A stretch of DNA of 17,337 bases. It comes from DATKKX01 sp035542775 (GTDB lineage: Bacteria > Planctomycetota > Phycisphaerae > UBA1845 > UTPLA1). The stretch spans positions 1-17,337 of the forward strand of contig DATKKX010000231.1 in assembly GCA_035542775.1 (NCBI GenBank), written 5' to 3'. Positions 7,086-14,772 of this stretch are shown here, piece by piece. The position numbers and the translations under genes were made by a program. The notes beneath the pieces were generated by a model. That model saw only the letters and a program-made list of their open reading frames with translations. It was not told the DNA's origin and did no database searches. Within the stretch, counting starts at the first letter, position 1; the number at the start of each line of letters is the position of its first letter.

Positions 7086-8261
7086 TTACTCCAAAGCCCG
7101 GAAAGCGTCGACCACCCTCATCCGCGCCGCGGCCCAGGAGGGCCAGAGCGCGGCGACCAGGCCGACCAGCAGGGAAATGCCGACCGCCTGGAAGCAGACC
7201 AAAGGACGTATGTTGAGGGCCTGAATGACCGGCACGGTGATGTGGGCCAGCGGTGTGTAGGTGAAGGCCACATAGGGCGCCAGCGCCCCGGCCAAGCCGC
7301 CTGTCCCGCACAGCAGCAGGCTTTCGAACTGGACCATCAGGAAGACGACTCCTCCGCCGAAGCCCATCGCCTTCAGCGTGGCGAATTCGCTCAGCCGGTC
7401 GCGAAAGCTCATGCTCATGGTGTTCATCGCCGCCATTACTGCGACGAAGACCGTCACCGCCGCAAGGATCGACAGGTTGCGCGGCAGATTGAACTGCTGG
7501 GTGATGAACTGATTCATGAATGCCTTCTCGTCTTGCGTCAGCGTCTCATCGGGCGAGTTGGCGAAGAACTTGTCGATGGCCGCGCGATAGTGTTCCAGGT
7601 CCGCCTTCGATCCGCACTTGACGAAGAAGAAGTGCACGATATCCACCGGCACGCCGAACTTCTTGACCTCCTCTTCCACGTAATCGAGGCGGCACAGGAG
7701 GGTCAGCGGATCCGCGTCGGGGTTCGGAGCCGTCGAGACAATGTGAAACTCTATGGGAGCATAGGGCGGGACTGACGGCCGGATCGTGATGCGATCGCCC
7801 ACCTTCCAGCCGAACTGTGAGGCCGCGTTGCGGCCGACGACAATGGCCTGCCGGTCGCGCTGCCACGCGGCCAGCTCCTCGGCCGATTGCAGATGCTCCG
7901 GAAAGGTGGCCGGAAAGGTGTCCGCATCGACGGCGACGGTGGAGAGCACGCGCTGGTCGTTCTCGATCTTCCCGCCGAGCCAGCGCATGCCGCATACCGA
8001 GCGGAGCCCCTGCCTGGTCGGATCAAGCGACTCCATCTTGGGGCGGAGCCCGCTGGGGAGCGGATTGCTGATCGATGCCTTCTGGGTCACGGCCAGCCGG
8101 AGCTGGCGGCTGGAGTTGTCAAGAAAATGCTCGATCCCGTCGATCACCCCGGCGGACAGCACGAAGATGATGATCGGCAGCGCCACCGCGGCGCAGGTCA
8201 GCCCCGATCGCAGCGGATTGCGGGTGAGATTCCGGGCGAGATAGAGGAGCCTCAACTTCAT
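7086..8261 (-). CDS. FtsX/MacB-like ABC permease A'
   Basis: A 391-aa permease with the same four-segment FtsX layout: an N-terminal segment in SGLTCAAVALPIIIFVLSAG (about 18-37), a periplasmic domain of about 210 residues, and three C-terminal segments. The coupling helix is MSFRDRLSEFATLKAMGFGG, and the end is ALWPSWAAARMRVVDAFRAL. It pairs by homology with the permease at 9605-10771: both have RN.LR.(G/A)LTC.A.ALP near the start, SVCGMRWLGG/TVCGMRWFGG, SPDET followed by F(M/I)N.FI, and MSFR(D/E)R(L/I)(S/A)E. It lacks B-type signatures, so A and B are distinct subtypes. It begins 143 nt after permease B and is followed 6 nt later by B', making a coupled A'-B' pair. The substrate is unknown; lipids, lipoproteins or peptides are usual for the family. 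Confidence 0.87.
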   Translation of the reverse strand: MKLRLLYLARNLTRNPLRSGLTCAAVALPIIIFVLSAGVIDGIEHFLDNSSRQLRLAVTQKASISNPLPSGLRPKMESLDPTRQGLRSVCGMRWLGGKIENDQRVLSTVAVDADTFPATFPEHLQSAEELAAWQRDRQAIVVGRNAASQFGWKVGDRITIRPSVPPYAPIEFHIVSTAPNPDADPLTLLCRLDYVEEEVKKFGVPVDIVHFFFVKCGSKADLEHYRAAIDKFFANSPDETLTQDEKAFMNQFITQQFNLPRNLSILAAVTVFVAVMAAMNTMSMSFRDRLSEFATLKAMGFGGGVVFLMVQFESLLLCGTGGLAGALAPYVAFTYTPLAHITVPVIQALNIRPLVCFQAVGISLLVGLVAALWPSWAAARMRVVDAFRALE

Positions 8262-8404
8262 TATCGTCGCCTAAACCCTCCGACCCATTGATGCCGTCAC
8301 GGCAGTCCCTCTTGGATTAGACAAGGATGAAGAACGAAGGTTAGAAGCGGATGCGCCCCCCGGCCTGGCCCATTTTCATCCCTTGCCCGTCAGCCTTTCT
8401 CTGA

Positions 8405-9592
8405 TCACGCCGCTCGCAGTACATTGATGACCCGCAATTTCGATGCCCGCCACGCCGGCGCGAACGCCCCGATCACGCCCACCAGCGCCACGCACCCGAG
8501 CGAACCGGCGACTGTCTCGGGCGTCAGCCGGATATTGAATGCCAGCGTCGTGAAGGTCGACGTGCCGTACATGTCCTTTGCCCCGCCGAAAAGGGCGAGC
8601 CACGCCGCGCAGGCTGTGCAACCCACCAGGCCACCAATCACGCACAGCATCACCGCCTCAAGCATGAATCCCCCGAGGATGGCAAACCGCGAAAAACCCA
8701 GCGTCCGCAGCATGCCGATCTCCCGGGCCCGCCCCGCCACCGCGGAAAACATCGTGATGGCCACAGCGAAAATGGCTGCCACGAACATCACCCCCACCAG
8801 CGCATACGCGACCCGCAAATATCCGCCGATCCGCGAAGACTGCCGGACCCAGTAATCGTCCTCCGTCATGGAGGTCAATTGAATGGCCGGCCCCTCAATC
8901 TGGGCGATCACCGCCCTGGGGTCGGTGCCGGGCTTCAGGCGAAGGCTGGCCGAGGAGTACAAGCTGCGGTTGTATGCGTTGAGCAACGACGGCAAATAGC
9001 CCCAGATTTCGCTTTCCAGCGGCCCGCCGTCGGCCGTGAACAGGCCGACGATCGTATAGGTCCGGTCACCACCGAATCCTAGCTCGACGGCCTGTCCCAC
9101 CGCCAGGCCGGTGAACTGCCGCGCCGCCGCCGCCCCGACGACGATCTCCCGCGCCGCGGGATCAAACCAGCGCCCCTGCTGCAGTCTCACGTTCCGATGG
9201 ACCTGACGGGCAATCTCCAGGCTCCCCCGCACCGCCACGCTGGTCGATGTCTTGCCGTTGTCGCTCTTGCGGGGAATCCGCACCTGGATCAGTGTCTCAG
9301 GGCTGATCAACGGGTTTCCGTTCGCCGGATCGCGCTCGACTTCGCTCAGTTGGTAAAGCTTGTTGAAGTCCGGGATGGGGATGGCGCTCTGCGTCTCCGA
9401 TTCACAGCCGCGGCGAAGGACGATCAGCTTCTGGCGATCGCCCGCCACCGACAACGTATCCTGCAAGGCGATGGCGAAGCTGAACATCCATGAGAACGTC
9501 CCGATGACCGCCGCCACCACCAGGATGGTCAGCACCGTCGTCGTCTTCCGGACGAACAGGTTCCGCCAGTGATAAGCCAATGGCAAAGCCAT
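8405..9592 (-). CDS. FtsX/MacB-like ABC permease B
   Basis: A 395-aa permease. The N-terminal membrane segment lies in TTTVLTILVVAAVIGTFSWMF, followed by a periplasmic domain and three C-terminal segments. The coupling region AVAGRAREIGMLRTLGFSRF and the ending FAPAWRASKLRVINVLRAA place it in the FtsX family. It is the closest relative in the window of permease B' (5898-7079), sharing MALPLAYHWRNL/MAIPLYYNWRNL, a VLR/VLKPG segment and the ESEIWG/ESEIWA motif. It starts 12 nt after permease A, so A-B is a second coupled pair. A 143-nt gap separates it from A'. The most likely function is one half of the transmembrane channel driven by the ATPase at 10846-11565. Confidence 0.88.
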   Translation of the reverse strand: MALPLAYHWRNLFVRKTTTVLTILVVAAVIGTFSWMFSFAIALQDTLSVAGDRQKLIVLRRGCESETQSAIPIPDFNKLYQLSEVERDPANGNPLISPETLIQVRIPRKSDNGKTSTSVAVRGSLEIARQVHRNVRLQQGRWFDPAAREIVVGAAAARQFTGLAVGQAVELGFGGDRTYTIVGLFTADGGPLESEIWGYLPSLLNAYNRSLYSSASLRLKPGTDPRAVIAQIEGPAIQLTSMTEDDYWVRQSSRIGGYLRVAYALVGVMFVAAIFAVAITMFSAVAGRAREIGMLRTLGFSRFAILGGFMLEAVMLCVIGGLVGCTACAAWLALFGGAKDMYGTSTFTTLAFNIRLTPETVAGSLGCVALVGVIGAFAPAWRASKLRVINVLRAA

Positions 9593-9604
9593 CTCATACC
9601 CTGA

Positions 9605-10771
9605 TCACATCGTGCGCAGCGCATCCACCGTCCGCAGCCGCAACGCCCGCAGCGCCGGCCACAATCCGGCGAAAACACCGATCATCACCGCCATCATCAG
9701 CGCCCCGACGACCCCTGTCGGCGACACGGTCACCTTCCCGATCCCCCCCAGAAACAGCCCGCGAACCGGGAACGCCGTCAGCACCACCGTCACCGGGACG
9801 ATGCCCAGCAGCGAGCCCAGCAGGGCAAGCAACACGCTCTCGGCCAGCACCAGCAGAAATACCCGGTTCGATCGGAAACCGATGGCCTTGAAGACCGCCA
9901 ACTCTGCGATCCGCTCGCGGAAGCTCATCATCACCGTGTTGCCGCCGATCATGGTGATGATGAAAACCACCACGATGGAAATCGCCTGAATCAGGCCGGG
10001 AATGTTGCCCGTCCCCTGGATGAAGTTGTTGATGAACGCGTTCTCATCCTCGGAGACGGTTTCGTCGGGGCTGTTGGCAAATGCGGCGTCGATTTCCCGC
10101 TGCATCGTCGCCAGGGCCGCAGCATCATTGCACTTGACCCAGAAGATGTTGCAGCCGCTCACCGGGAAGTTCGCCTCCTTGAGCGAGTCCTCCAGATAGT
10201 CGCGGCGGAAATACAGTAGGTTGGCCTTGGACTCGTCATCCATGATCTTGATGACTATGAAATCGAGCGCCAGATACGGCGGAATCGAGCTCTTCAGCGT
10301 GACCCGGTCCCCGACCTTCCAGGCGAACTCGCGGGCCAGGTTGCCCCCCACCAGCGCGGCGCGGCGCTCCCGCTGCCACTGCTCCACCTCGCCCTGTGTC
10401 ATGCCGATTTCGCTGAAGGCCGCGGGAAAAGTGTCCGTGTCCGAGGCCAGCGTCTGGATTGTGTTCTGGCTGTTCTCCCGCTGCCCGCCGAACCAGCGCA
10501 TGCCGCACACAGTGGCAATCCGCCGCTTGTCCGGGTCCAGGGCCTCGATCTTCCGCCGCATCCCCTCAGGCAGCAGATTGATCAGCGTCACCTTGTGATG
10601 TACGGCCAGACGAAGCTGCTTCTCGTTGGCGGCCTGCATCTCGCGCAGGCCCACCACCAGCGAGATCGCCGCGACGAATATCCCCATCGGCAGCGCGAAG
10701 GCCATGCAGGTCAGCGCCGTCCGCAACCGGTTTCGCCGCAGGTTCTGCATCAGCACGTATGTCAGCGTCAA
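9605..10771 (-). CDS. FtsX/MacB-like ABC permease A (TTG start)
   Basis: The reading frame stays open far upstream, but that extension is the out-of-frame shadow of the ATPase gene. The preferred start is TTG at 10771, giving 388 aa beginning MTLTYVLMQNLRRNRLR, which lines up with MKLRLLYLARNLTRNPLR of permease A'; GGGAG lies 8 nt before it. GTG (10756) and ATG (10750) are alternatives. It has a membrane segment in TALTCMAFALPMGIFVAAISLVVG, a periplasmic domain with TVCGMRWFGG and SPDETVSEDE, then three C-terminal segments with the coupling helix MSFRERIAELAVFKAIGF and the end LWPALRALRLRTVDALRTM. Homology to 7086-8261 makes it the A-type partner of permease B, which starts 12 nt downstream. 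It lies 74 nt after the ATPase stop, with a hairpin in between. Confidence 0.83.
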   Translation of the reverse strand: MTLTYVLMQNLRRNRLRTALTCMAFALPMGIFVAAISLVVGLREMQAANEKQLRLAVHHKVTLINLLPEGMRRKIEALDPDKRRIATVCGMRWFGGQRENSQNTIQTLASDTDTFPAAFSEIGMTQGEVEQWQRERRAALVGGNLAREFAWKVGDRVTLKSSIPPYLALDFIVIKIMDDESKANLLYFRRDYLEDSLKEANFPVSGCNIFWVKCNDAAALATMQREIDAAFANSPDETVSEDENAFINNFIQGTGNIPGLIQAISIVVVFIITMIGGNTVMMSFRERIAELAVFKAIGFRSNRVFLLVLAESVLLALLGSLLGIVPVTVVLTAFPVRGLFLGGIGKVTVSPTGVVGALMMAVMIGVFAGLWPALRALRLRTVDALRTM

Positions 10772-10793
10772 CGCCTCGTCTCCCTGCCGAGAA

Positions 10794-10813
10794 CCTCCGA
10801 GCTTGCTCGGAGG
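10794..10813. repeat. Perfect 9-bp inverted repeat between ATPase and permease A
   Basis: CCTCCGAGC and GCTCGGAGG are exact reverse complements separated by TT. The palindrome lies in the 74-nt gap between two co-directional operon genes. There is no T-run on the minus strand, where it is transcribed, so termination is not indicated. It may be an mRNA-stability hairpin or a dispersed REP-like repeat. Confidence 0.6.
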
Positions 10814-10845
10814 GTACGCCCCGCGCGCCGTCCCCTCTCTGCCCC

Positions 10846-11565
10846 TCACTTCACTGCCGTCACCGCCGGTCGCATCACGTTGGCTTCCTCGCGGTCCAGC
10901 ACCCCCTTGTCCAGGTGCAGCACGCGATGGGCATGCGCTGCCGCCCGCGGATCGTGCGTGACCATCACGATGGTCTTGCCGAACTCTGAATTCAGCAGGC
11001 TCAGCAGGTTCAGAATCTCCTGCGACGTCTTCGCATCCAGGTCGCCGGTAGGCTCGTCCGCCAGGATCACGTCGGGGTCCGTCACGATCGCCCGGGCGAT
11101 GGCCACCCGCTGCTCTTGACCGCCGGAAAGCTGATTGGGCCGGTGATCGGTGCGGTCCGCCAGGCCGACCACCTCCAGCGCCGTCTGCACCCGCCGTCGC
11201 CGCTCCTCCGCCTTCATCTTGAAGAGCAGCAGCGGCAGCTCGACGTTCTGCGCCGCCGTCAGCACCGGCACCAGGTGGTACATCTGAAAGATGAACCCGA
11301 CGTGCCGGCTGCGCCACTGCGTCAGCTCGCGCTCGTCCATCTGGTCGAGCTGGGCGTCGCCGACGCGGACCCTGCCCGATGTGGGGGCATCCAGCCCGCC
11401 CACCAGATGCAGCAGCGTGGACTTGCCCGATCCGCTGGGTCCCATGATGCCGACGAATTCGCCGGCGGTGATCTGAAGATTCATGCCGTCCAGGGCGGGG
11501 ATGTCGATTTTGCCCTTGCGGTAAATCTTCCGAACGTCATCCAGCTCAATGGCAGCGGCACTCAT
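10846..11565 (-). CDS. ABC transporter ATPase, LolD/MacB type
   Basis: A 239-aa nucleotide-binding protein with all catalytic elements: Walker A GPSGSGKST (42-50), Q-loop Gln94 in FIFQMYHLVPVLTA, signature LSGGQEQRVAIARA (146-159), Walker B VILADEPTGDLD (166-177) and switch His204 in VMVTHD. MYHLVPVLTA.QNVELPLL is the hallmark of the LolD/MacB/FtsE subfamily, which works with FtsX-type permeases as mechanotransmission machines rather than classical importers. It is the first gene of the cluster and the only ATPase in it, so it probably serves both permease pairs. The ATG at 11565 has GGAG about 7 nt upstream. The C-terminal tail after residue 220 (LDREEANVMRPAVTAVK) is not part of the conserved fold. 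Confidence 0.93.
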   Translation of the reverse strand: MSAAAIELDDVRKIYRKGKIDIPALDGMNLQITAGEFVGIMGPSGSGKSTLLHLVGGLDAPTSGRVRVGDAQLDQMDERELTQWRSRHVGFIFQMYHLVPVLTAAQNVELPLLLFKMKAEERRRRVQTALEVVGLADRTDHRPNQLSGGQEQRVAIARAIVTDPDVILADEPTGDLDAKTSQEILNLLSLLNSEFGKTIVMVTHDPRAAAHAHRVLHLDKGVLDREEANVMRPAVTAVK

Positions 11566-11622
11566 GGGTTACTCCACATCGTCAATTCGGTCGGCCGGCC
11601 GGGCGGGACCATTGCGGCCCCA

Positions 11623-11631
11623 ATCATACCA
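11623..11631 (-). promoter_or_regulatory. Possible extended -10 promoter of the transport operon
   Basis: The minus strand reads TGG-TATGAT, an extended -10 (TGn plus a 5/6 match to TATAAT), about 58 nt upstream of the ATPase start and its GGAG. No good -35 box is seen at 17 nt. It is the only promoter-like element found between the ATPase and the repeat-rich gap. Confidence 0.4.
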
Positions 11632-11819
11632 CCTGAATCTCCTGGATTGTATGAGGGCGCGCACCGCCCTCTGCCCCGTGGTTCAGACCCGGATAGTAGC
11701 CAGACGTTGGTAATGTCCGCCCCCCGGACACTCCAGATCGGTCCCGGCCGCATCGCCTGCTCCATGATGGTTCCCGGGAATGTGCGTCGCGAATCCGTGT
11801 TCAGAAAATCACCGGCTGC

Positions 11820-12115
11820 AACGAACGGGAGGGCGAGGCTCCCGCTGAGCCGTTTTGGTTTCAGCCCTGAAGGGGCGCCAGTCCATAGACGAGGGGCGTG
11901 AGCCCTCGGACAACGGCGCTCGACCACCATCAAGCCCTGGGCCACAGAGAACCTCCGCTCCCTAGCCCCCGCATTTCCATCCCCAATGGCGAGTGCTGTA
12001 CATGCCTCACTATCAAGAAAATACGGGCCGTAAAGTGGAGCCGGTGCCCTCACCGGCCGCTTGGCAACGCGGTGGCACGCCAGGGTGGCACGGACAGACT
12101 CAGTTTGTCCGTGCT
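11820..12115. repeat. Cluster of palindromic intergenic modules
   Basis: The stretch 11566-12218 has no convincing gene; frames across it have poor composition. Within it are: a segment at 11830-11851 rich in GAGGCTCCCGC...GAGCC; a short GCCCT/AGGGGC hairpin (11864-11876); CGAGGG/CCCTCG around GCGTGAG (11890-11908); and a perfect 9-bp palindrome GCACGGACA/TGTCCGTGC with a 9-nt loop (12088-12114). These resemble modules that recur between genes in planctomycete genomes, from general knowledge, but each occurs only once in this window, so dispersal cannot be shown here. Confidence 0.45.
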
Positions 12116-12218
12116 CTGAGGCGACAACAGCATTTCCCTCTTCTCCGAAAGCCCGCGCTGGCGCGATTGGCTTGCATCCCCCTCGAAAGCCTCCCCGCCA
12201 TCGCGTATTCTGACCACG

Positions 12219-12386
12219 ATGCGGCTCGCCGCAATCTCATGGCGCACGTGGCGGAGACTTCGGCAACCGCCGCCGGGCCATTGCACCCAATGCGGCTGAA
12301 ACCTCACCGCCGACAACACTGGTATCTGCCCGGAGTGCGGAACGGCAATCTCGCAGCAGCCCACGGCAAAGGCAGGCCCGGCATGA
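12219..12386 (+). pseudogene. Degenerate zinc-ribbon gene fragment with in-frame TGA
   Basis: Reading from ATG 12219 gives MRLAAISWRTWRRLRQPPPG, then HCTQCG, a TGA stop at 12297-12299, and then NLTADNTGICPECGTAISQ running to a final TGA at 12384-12386. The part around the internal stop matches, residue for residue in spacing, the zinc ribbon CRECGYNLTGNTSGICPECGT at the end of the next gene, with TGA where that gene has TAC (Tyr). The DNA of the two ribbons is also visibly similar. This is best read as the 3' remnant of a paralogue, truncated in its membrane part and interrupted in the ribbon. The final TGA overlaps the downstream ATG as ATGA, which suggests the two genes were once coupled. 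TATTCT 7 nt before the ATG could be a leaderless -10. Stop-codon recoding cannot be excluded but is less likely. Confidence 0.6.
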
Positions 12387-12970
12387 CCACGGCCAGACGT
12401 TTGCGATTTCGCCGGTTCGCAAAGTGGGCGTGCGCCTCGGCCTCCGTCGCCGTATTCCTTCTCTGGCTCGTCAGCACGAGGCGGCAGGTGGTGGTCTCCT
12501 ACTCCACTCTGCACTATGTGGCATTCCTCTATCAGCAGAACTACCTTCGCACCTGGCGGATCGCAGAGATTCAGAATGGCGTGTTCGCGTTCGACTATGG
12601 CGACTACCCGGTGTGGCCGCGCGACTACCAACGGGCCCCATCGGAACTCGCTGGTTTTCATTGCCGCGTGGGAGATCGGGATGTCGCCCCATTTGCGTCG
12701 GGCAAGTGGATGCAGCGGGCGGGATTCAGACTGCCGCGGATATTCAAGCCAGGTGAATGGCGCAGCGGCACCGAGTTCCGTATGGACGTGCCGCTCTGGC
12801 TGCCATTCCTCCTCTTCGCCACTCCGGCCGCGATATGGTGGGTGGGTGACTGGAGAAGGCTGACCCCCGGCTTCTGCCGCGAATGCGGCTACAACCTCAC
12901 CGGCAACACCAGCGGCATCTGCCCCGAGTGCGGCACGGCAATCCGGAATCCAGGCGCCAACTCAAAGTAG
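12383..12970 (+). CDS. Membrane protein with C-terminal zinc ribbon
   Basis: A 195-aa protein starting at ATG 12383; the frame is open further upstream, but that part runs across the repeat-rich gap and the fragment before it. It has two membrane segments (about 14-30, KWACASASVAVFLLWLV, and about 137-154, PLWLPFLLFATPAAIWWV) flanking a domain of about 105 residues with the aromatic stretch FAFDYGDYPVWPRDYQ. A zinc ribbon closes it: C165-x2-C168, GYNLTGN, C180-x2-C183 (CPECGT). This arrangement is common in planctomycete proteins of unknown function; the ribbon would be cytoplasmic. Its start overlaps the end of the degenerate paralogue. No function can be assigned. Confidence 0.7.
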   Translation: MTTARRLRFRRFAKWACASASVAVFLLWLVSTRRQVVVSYSTLHYVAFLYQQNYLRTWRIAEIQNGVFAFDYGDYPVWPRDYQRAPSELAGFHCRVGDRDVAPFASGKWMQRAGFRLPRIFKPGEWRSGTEFRMDVPLWLPFLLFATPAAIWWVGDWRRLTPGFCRECGYNLTGNTSGICPECGTAIRNPGANSK

Positions 12971-13148
12971 CGATCGATGGCGCGCCGACCCCGCACCCCA
13001 CAGGATCATGTGGCCGCCCGCTCCGGCAGCGGAAACGCCAGCCCGATCTGACAACCATACACCGGGTACCGGATCTTACAGCGGAACCACCACAGCCTTG
13101 TCGAGAAGGACTTTTCCTCTTCTCCCTGCGTCGGCCGGTCATGCCGCC

Positions 13149-14402
13149 TCACGGGCTCGGCGCTGCGCAACGAAAGCCTCGCCAATTGTGAGCGTACCGC
13201 TCGCCCGGCAGCTCGCTGGCGCGTTCCGCCGAGCGGAGGCTGAGGACAGGGGAAAACCAATGGCCGCCTCGCATGACGCGGCTCGTCCCCGACGCCGGGC
13301 CGGTCGGGTTCGATCCCGGCGAATTCGCATAGTACGACTCAGAATACCAGTCATTACACCATTCCACTATGTTGCCGCTCATGTCGTAGCAGCCGTAGTA
13401 GCTCGGGGCTCTCTGCGTTTGATAGCTCGATGGAAATCCGGGCCAGCCGAAATCCGCCTTGTAGTGCAACTCGCCGTCATAGAAGCCCACCGGCGCAATG
13501 AACGGCCAAGGCTGCACCTCGTACGGGTCACCGCTGCTCGTGTAGTTCGCGCGGTGTCCGTCGAGGCAGTTTGTGCCGCAGCCGTCGGTATGCTCGCCGA
13601 AGCGGAAGTGACGCGCCTGCTCCGGGTCCCAGCCGGCGGCCTTCTCCCACTCAGCTTCCGTCGGCAGGCGGTACCCGGCCGCGTTGAAGTTGCACGCCCA
13701 CGTATCGACGGCATAACACAGCGCCTTGCCCTCCATCGCGCTCCGCCAATTGCAGTACGCCGCGGCTCCATACCAATTCACCAGCCCCATCGGATGATTC
13801 TCTTTGCCGCTCACCGCGCCGAACGTGCTGCCGTTCCAGGTGATTCGGCTTTCCGCCGACATGCTCCATGTCGTCTCGCAGTAGGGGTAGCTCGTCCCGC
13901 TGCCGTACTGATAGACGGTTCCGCTTATGACTGCAACCAGTCCGCCCTGGGCCAGAGCCCAGTTGAGCCCGTCAGCGTACTGCTGGTTGGTGACCTCGTA
14001 GATATCGATGTAGTACGGGCTGAGGTACACCGTGTGCACCGGGAGCTCGTCGCTCCCTCCCTCACTCCATGGATCACCCATCTGGAACTCGCCGGCCGGG
14101 ACAAGGACCATGCCGGGCCGCGTGCATGGCGGACAGTTGCCGGTGAGCAGGCATTCGACGAAGTCGCCGATGTCCTCCGTATCCGCTCCGCCGTTGCAGA
14201 CAAAGTCCCCGTTGCTCACCGGGCAGCCCGGATACGTTGCTTCGTATTCCGATGGATTGATCAGGGCCAGCACGAAAGCGCCGACGTCCGCCCCATCAAT
14301 GGCGGCGTCGCAGTTCATGTCGCCGGGCGAGCCCTGCACCCGCGCTGCCCCGGTGGCCACCACCACAAAAGCAAATCCCAAAACGAACCAGCGCAAAGAC
14401 AT
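13149..14402 (-). CDS. Secreted SUMF1-fold protein with dockerin-like repeats
   Basis: A 417-aa protein starting at ATG 14402, which has AAGGAGG 7 nt upstream; the frame is open further but without a ribosome-binding site. Residues 1-24 are a signal peptide (SLRWFVLGFAFVVVATGAA). Residues 27-90 hold two dockerin-like, calcium-binding-type repeats, GDMNCDAAIDGADVGAFVLAL and NGDFVCNGGADTEDIGDFV..., a planctomycete pattern. From residue 97 the formylglycine-generating-enzyme fold follows: GMVLVPAGEFQMGD, LPVHTVYLSPYYIDIYEVTN, YRLPTEAEWEKAA, YDMSGNIVEWCNDWY, VMRGGHW and GFRCA. The cysteine usually found after RGGSW in true formylglycine-generating enzymes appears replaced (SLRSAER), so a structural or binding role is more likely than catalysis. 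Monocistronic; a TATAAT lies upstream. Confidence 0.85.
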   Translation of the reverse strand: MSLRWFVLGFAFVVVATGAARVQGSPGDMNCDAAIDGADVGAFVLALINPSEYEATYPGCPVSNGDFVCNGGADTEDIGDFVECLLTGNCPPCTRPGMVLVPAGEFQMGDPWSEGGSDELPVHTVYLSPYYIDIYEVTNQQYADGLNWALAQGGLVAVISGTVYQYGSGTSYPYCETTWSMSAESRITWNGSTFGAVSGKENHPMGLVNWYGAAAYCNWRSAMEGKALCYAVDTWACNFNAAGYRLPTEAEWEKAAGWDPEQARHFRFGEHTDGCGTNCLDGHRANYTSSGDPYEVQPWPFIAPVGFYDGELHYKADFGWPGFPSSYQTQRAPSYYGCYDMSGNIVEWCNDWYSESYYANSPGSNPTGPASGTSRVMRGGHWFSPVLSLRSAERASELPGERYAHNWRGFRCAAPSP

Positions 14403-14510
14403 GTTACTGCCTCCTTGATGGAATGCCGGCGTGCCGCGGTTGACATGGGCCACGGGGTAGTCGGCTCCCGTATAGCGTCCCAGCACGATAAGTGTCGGAT
14501 TCGGGACACC

Positions 14511-14516
14511 ATTATA
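14511..14516 (-). promoter_or_regulatory. Consensus -10 box upstream of the SUMF1-fold gene
   Basis: The minus strand has a perfect TATAAT about 109 nt upstream of ATG 14402. Just downstream is an imperfect palindrome with GTGTC/GACAC arms (14492-14509), overlapping the likely transcription start, so it could be an operator. No clear -35 box is visible. The 370-nt gap 14403-14772 holds nothing else that can be supported. Confidence 0.45.
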
Positions 14517-14772
14517 CTCGCCACCCTCCGGAGTTCAGGAAATCGGGCGGTCCGGCAGCGCGGAAAGAGATGCTATAGCAACACTAAGACGTTATGACTG
14601 ACGCCAGATGCCATCGGGCGGGCACTATTCCCCATGTGCGCCGCAGCGCGCCCACGGCTGACAGTGCAACAACTGACGAAACCACGACCTGCCTGGGGGA
14701 GTGGTGTCCCGCAGCTCATGTCGCCTGCTGGGGACCGATGCTCCAGTGGAACCAACGGCGGAGCCGAAGCTA

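Noticed and set aside
10772..11317. N-terminal extension of permease A into the ATPase gene
   Set aside because: The extra residues are a low-complexity out-of-frame reading of the ATPase coding sequence. Alignment with permease A' and a GGGAG site support the TTG start at 10771.
11562..12053. 163-codon minus-strand frame upstream of the ATPase
   Set aside because: It runs through palindromic repeat modules, the -10-like site and the ATPase ribosome-binding site, and shows no domain, so it is unlikely to be a gene.
13018..13032. CCGCT/AGCGG hairpin between the convergent zinc-ribbon and SUMF1-fold genes
   Set aside because: Only 5-bp arms and no T-run on either strand, so it is too weak to call a terminator.
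13008..14597. Long open frame (529 codons) on the plus strand
   Set aside because: It is antisense to the SUMF1-fold gene, whose minus-strand protein has a signal peptide, a ribosome-binding site and many family motifs. The plus-strand translation shows no domain.
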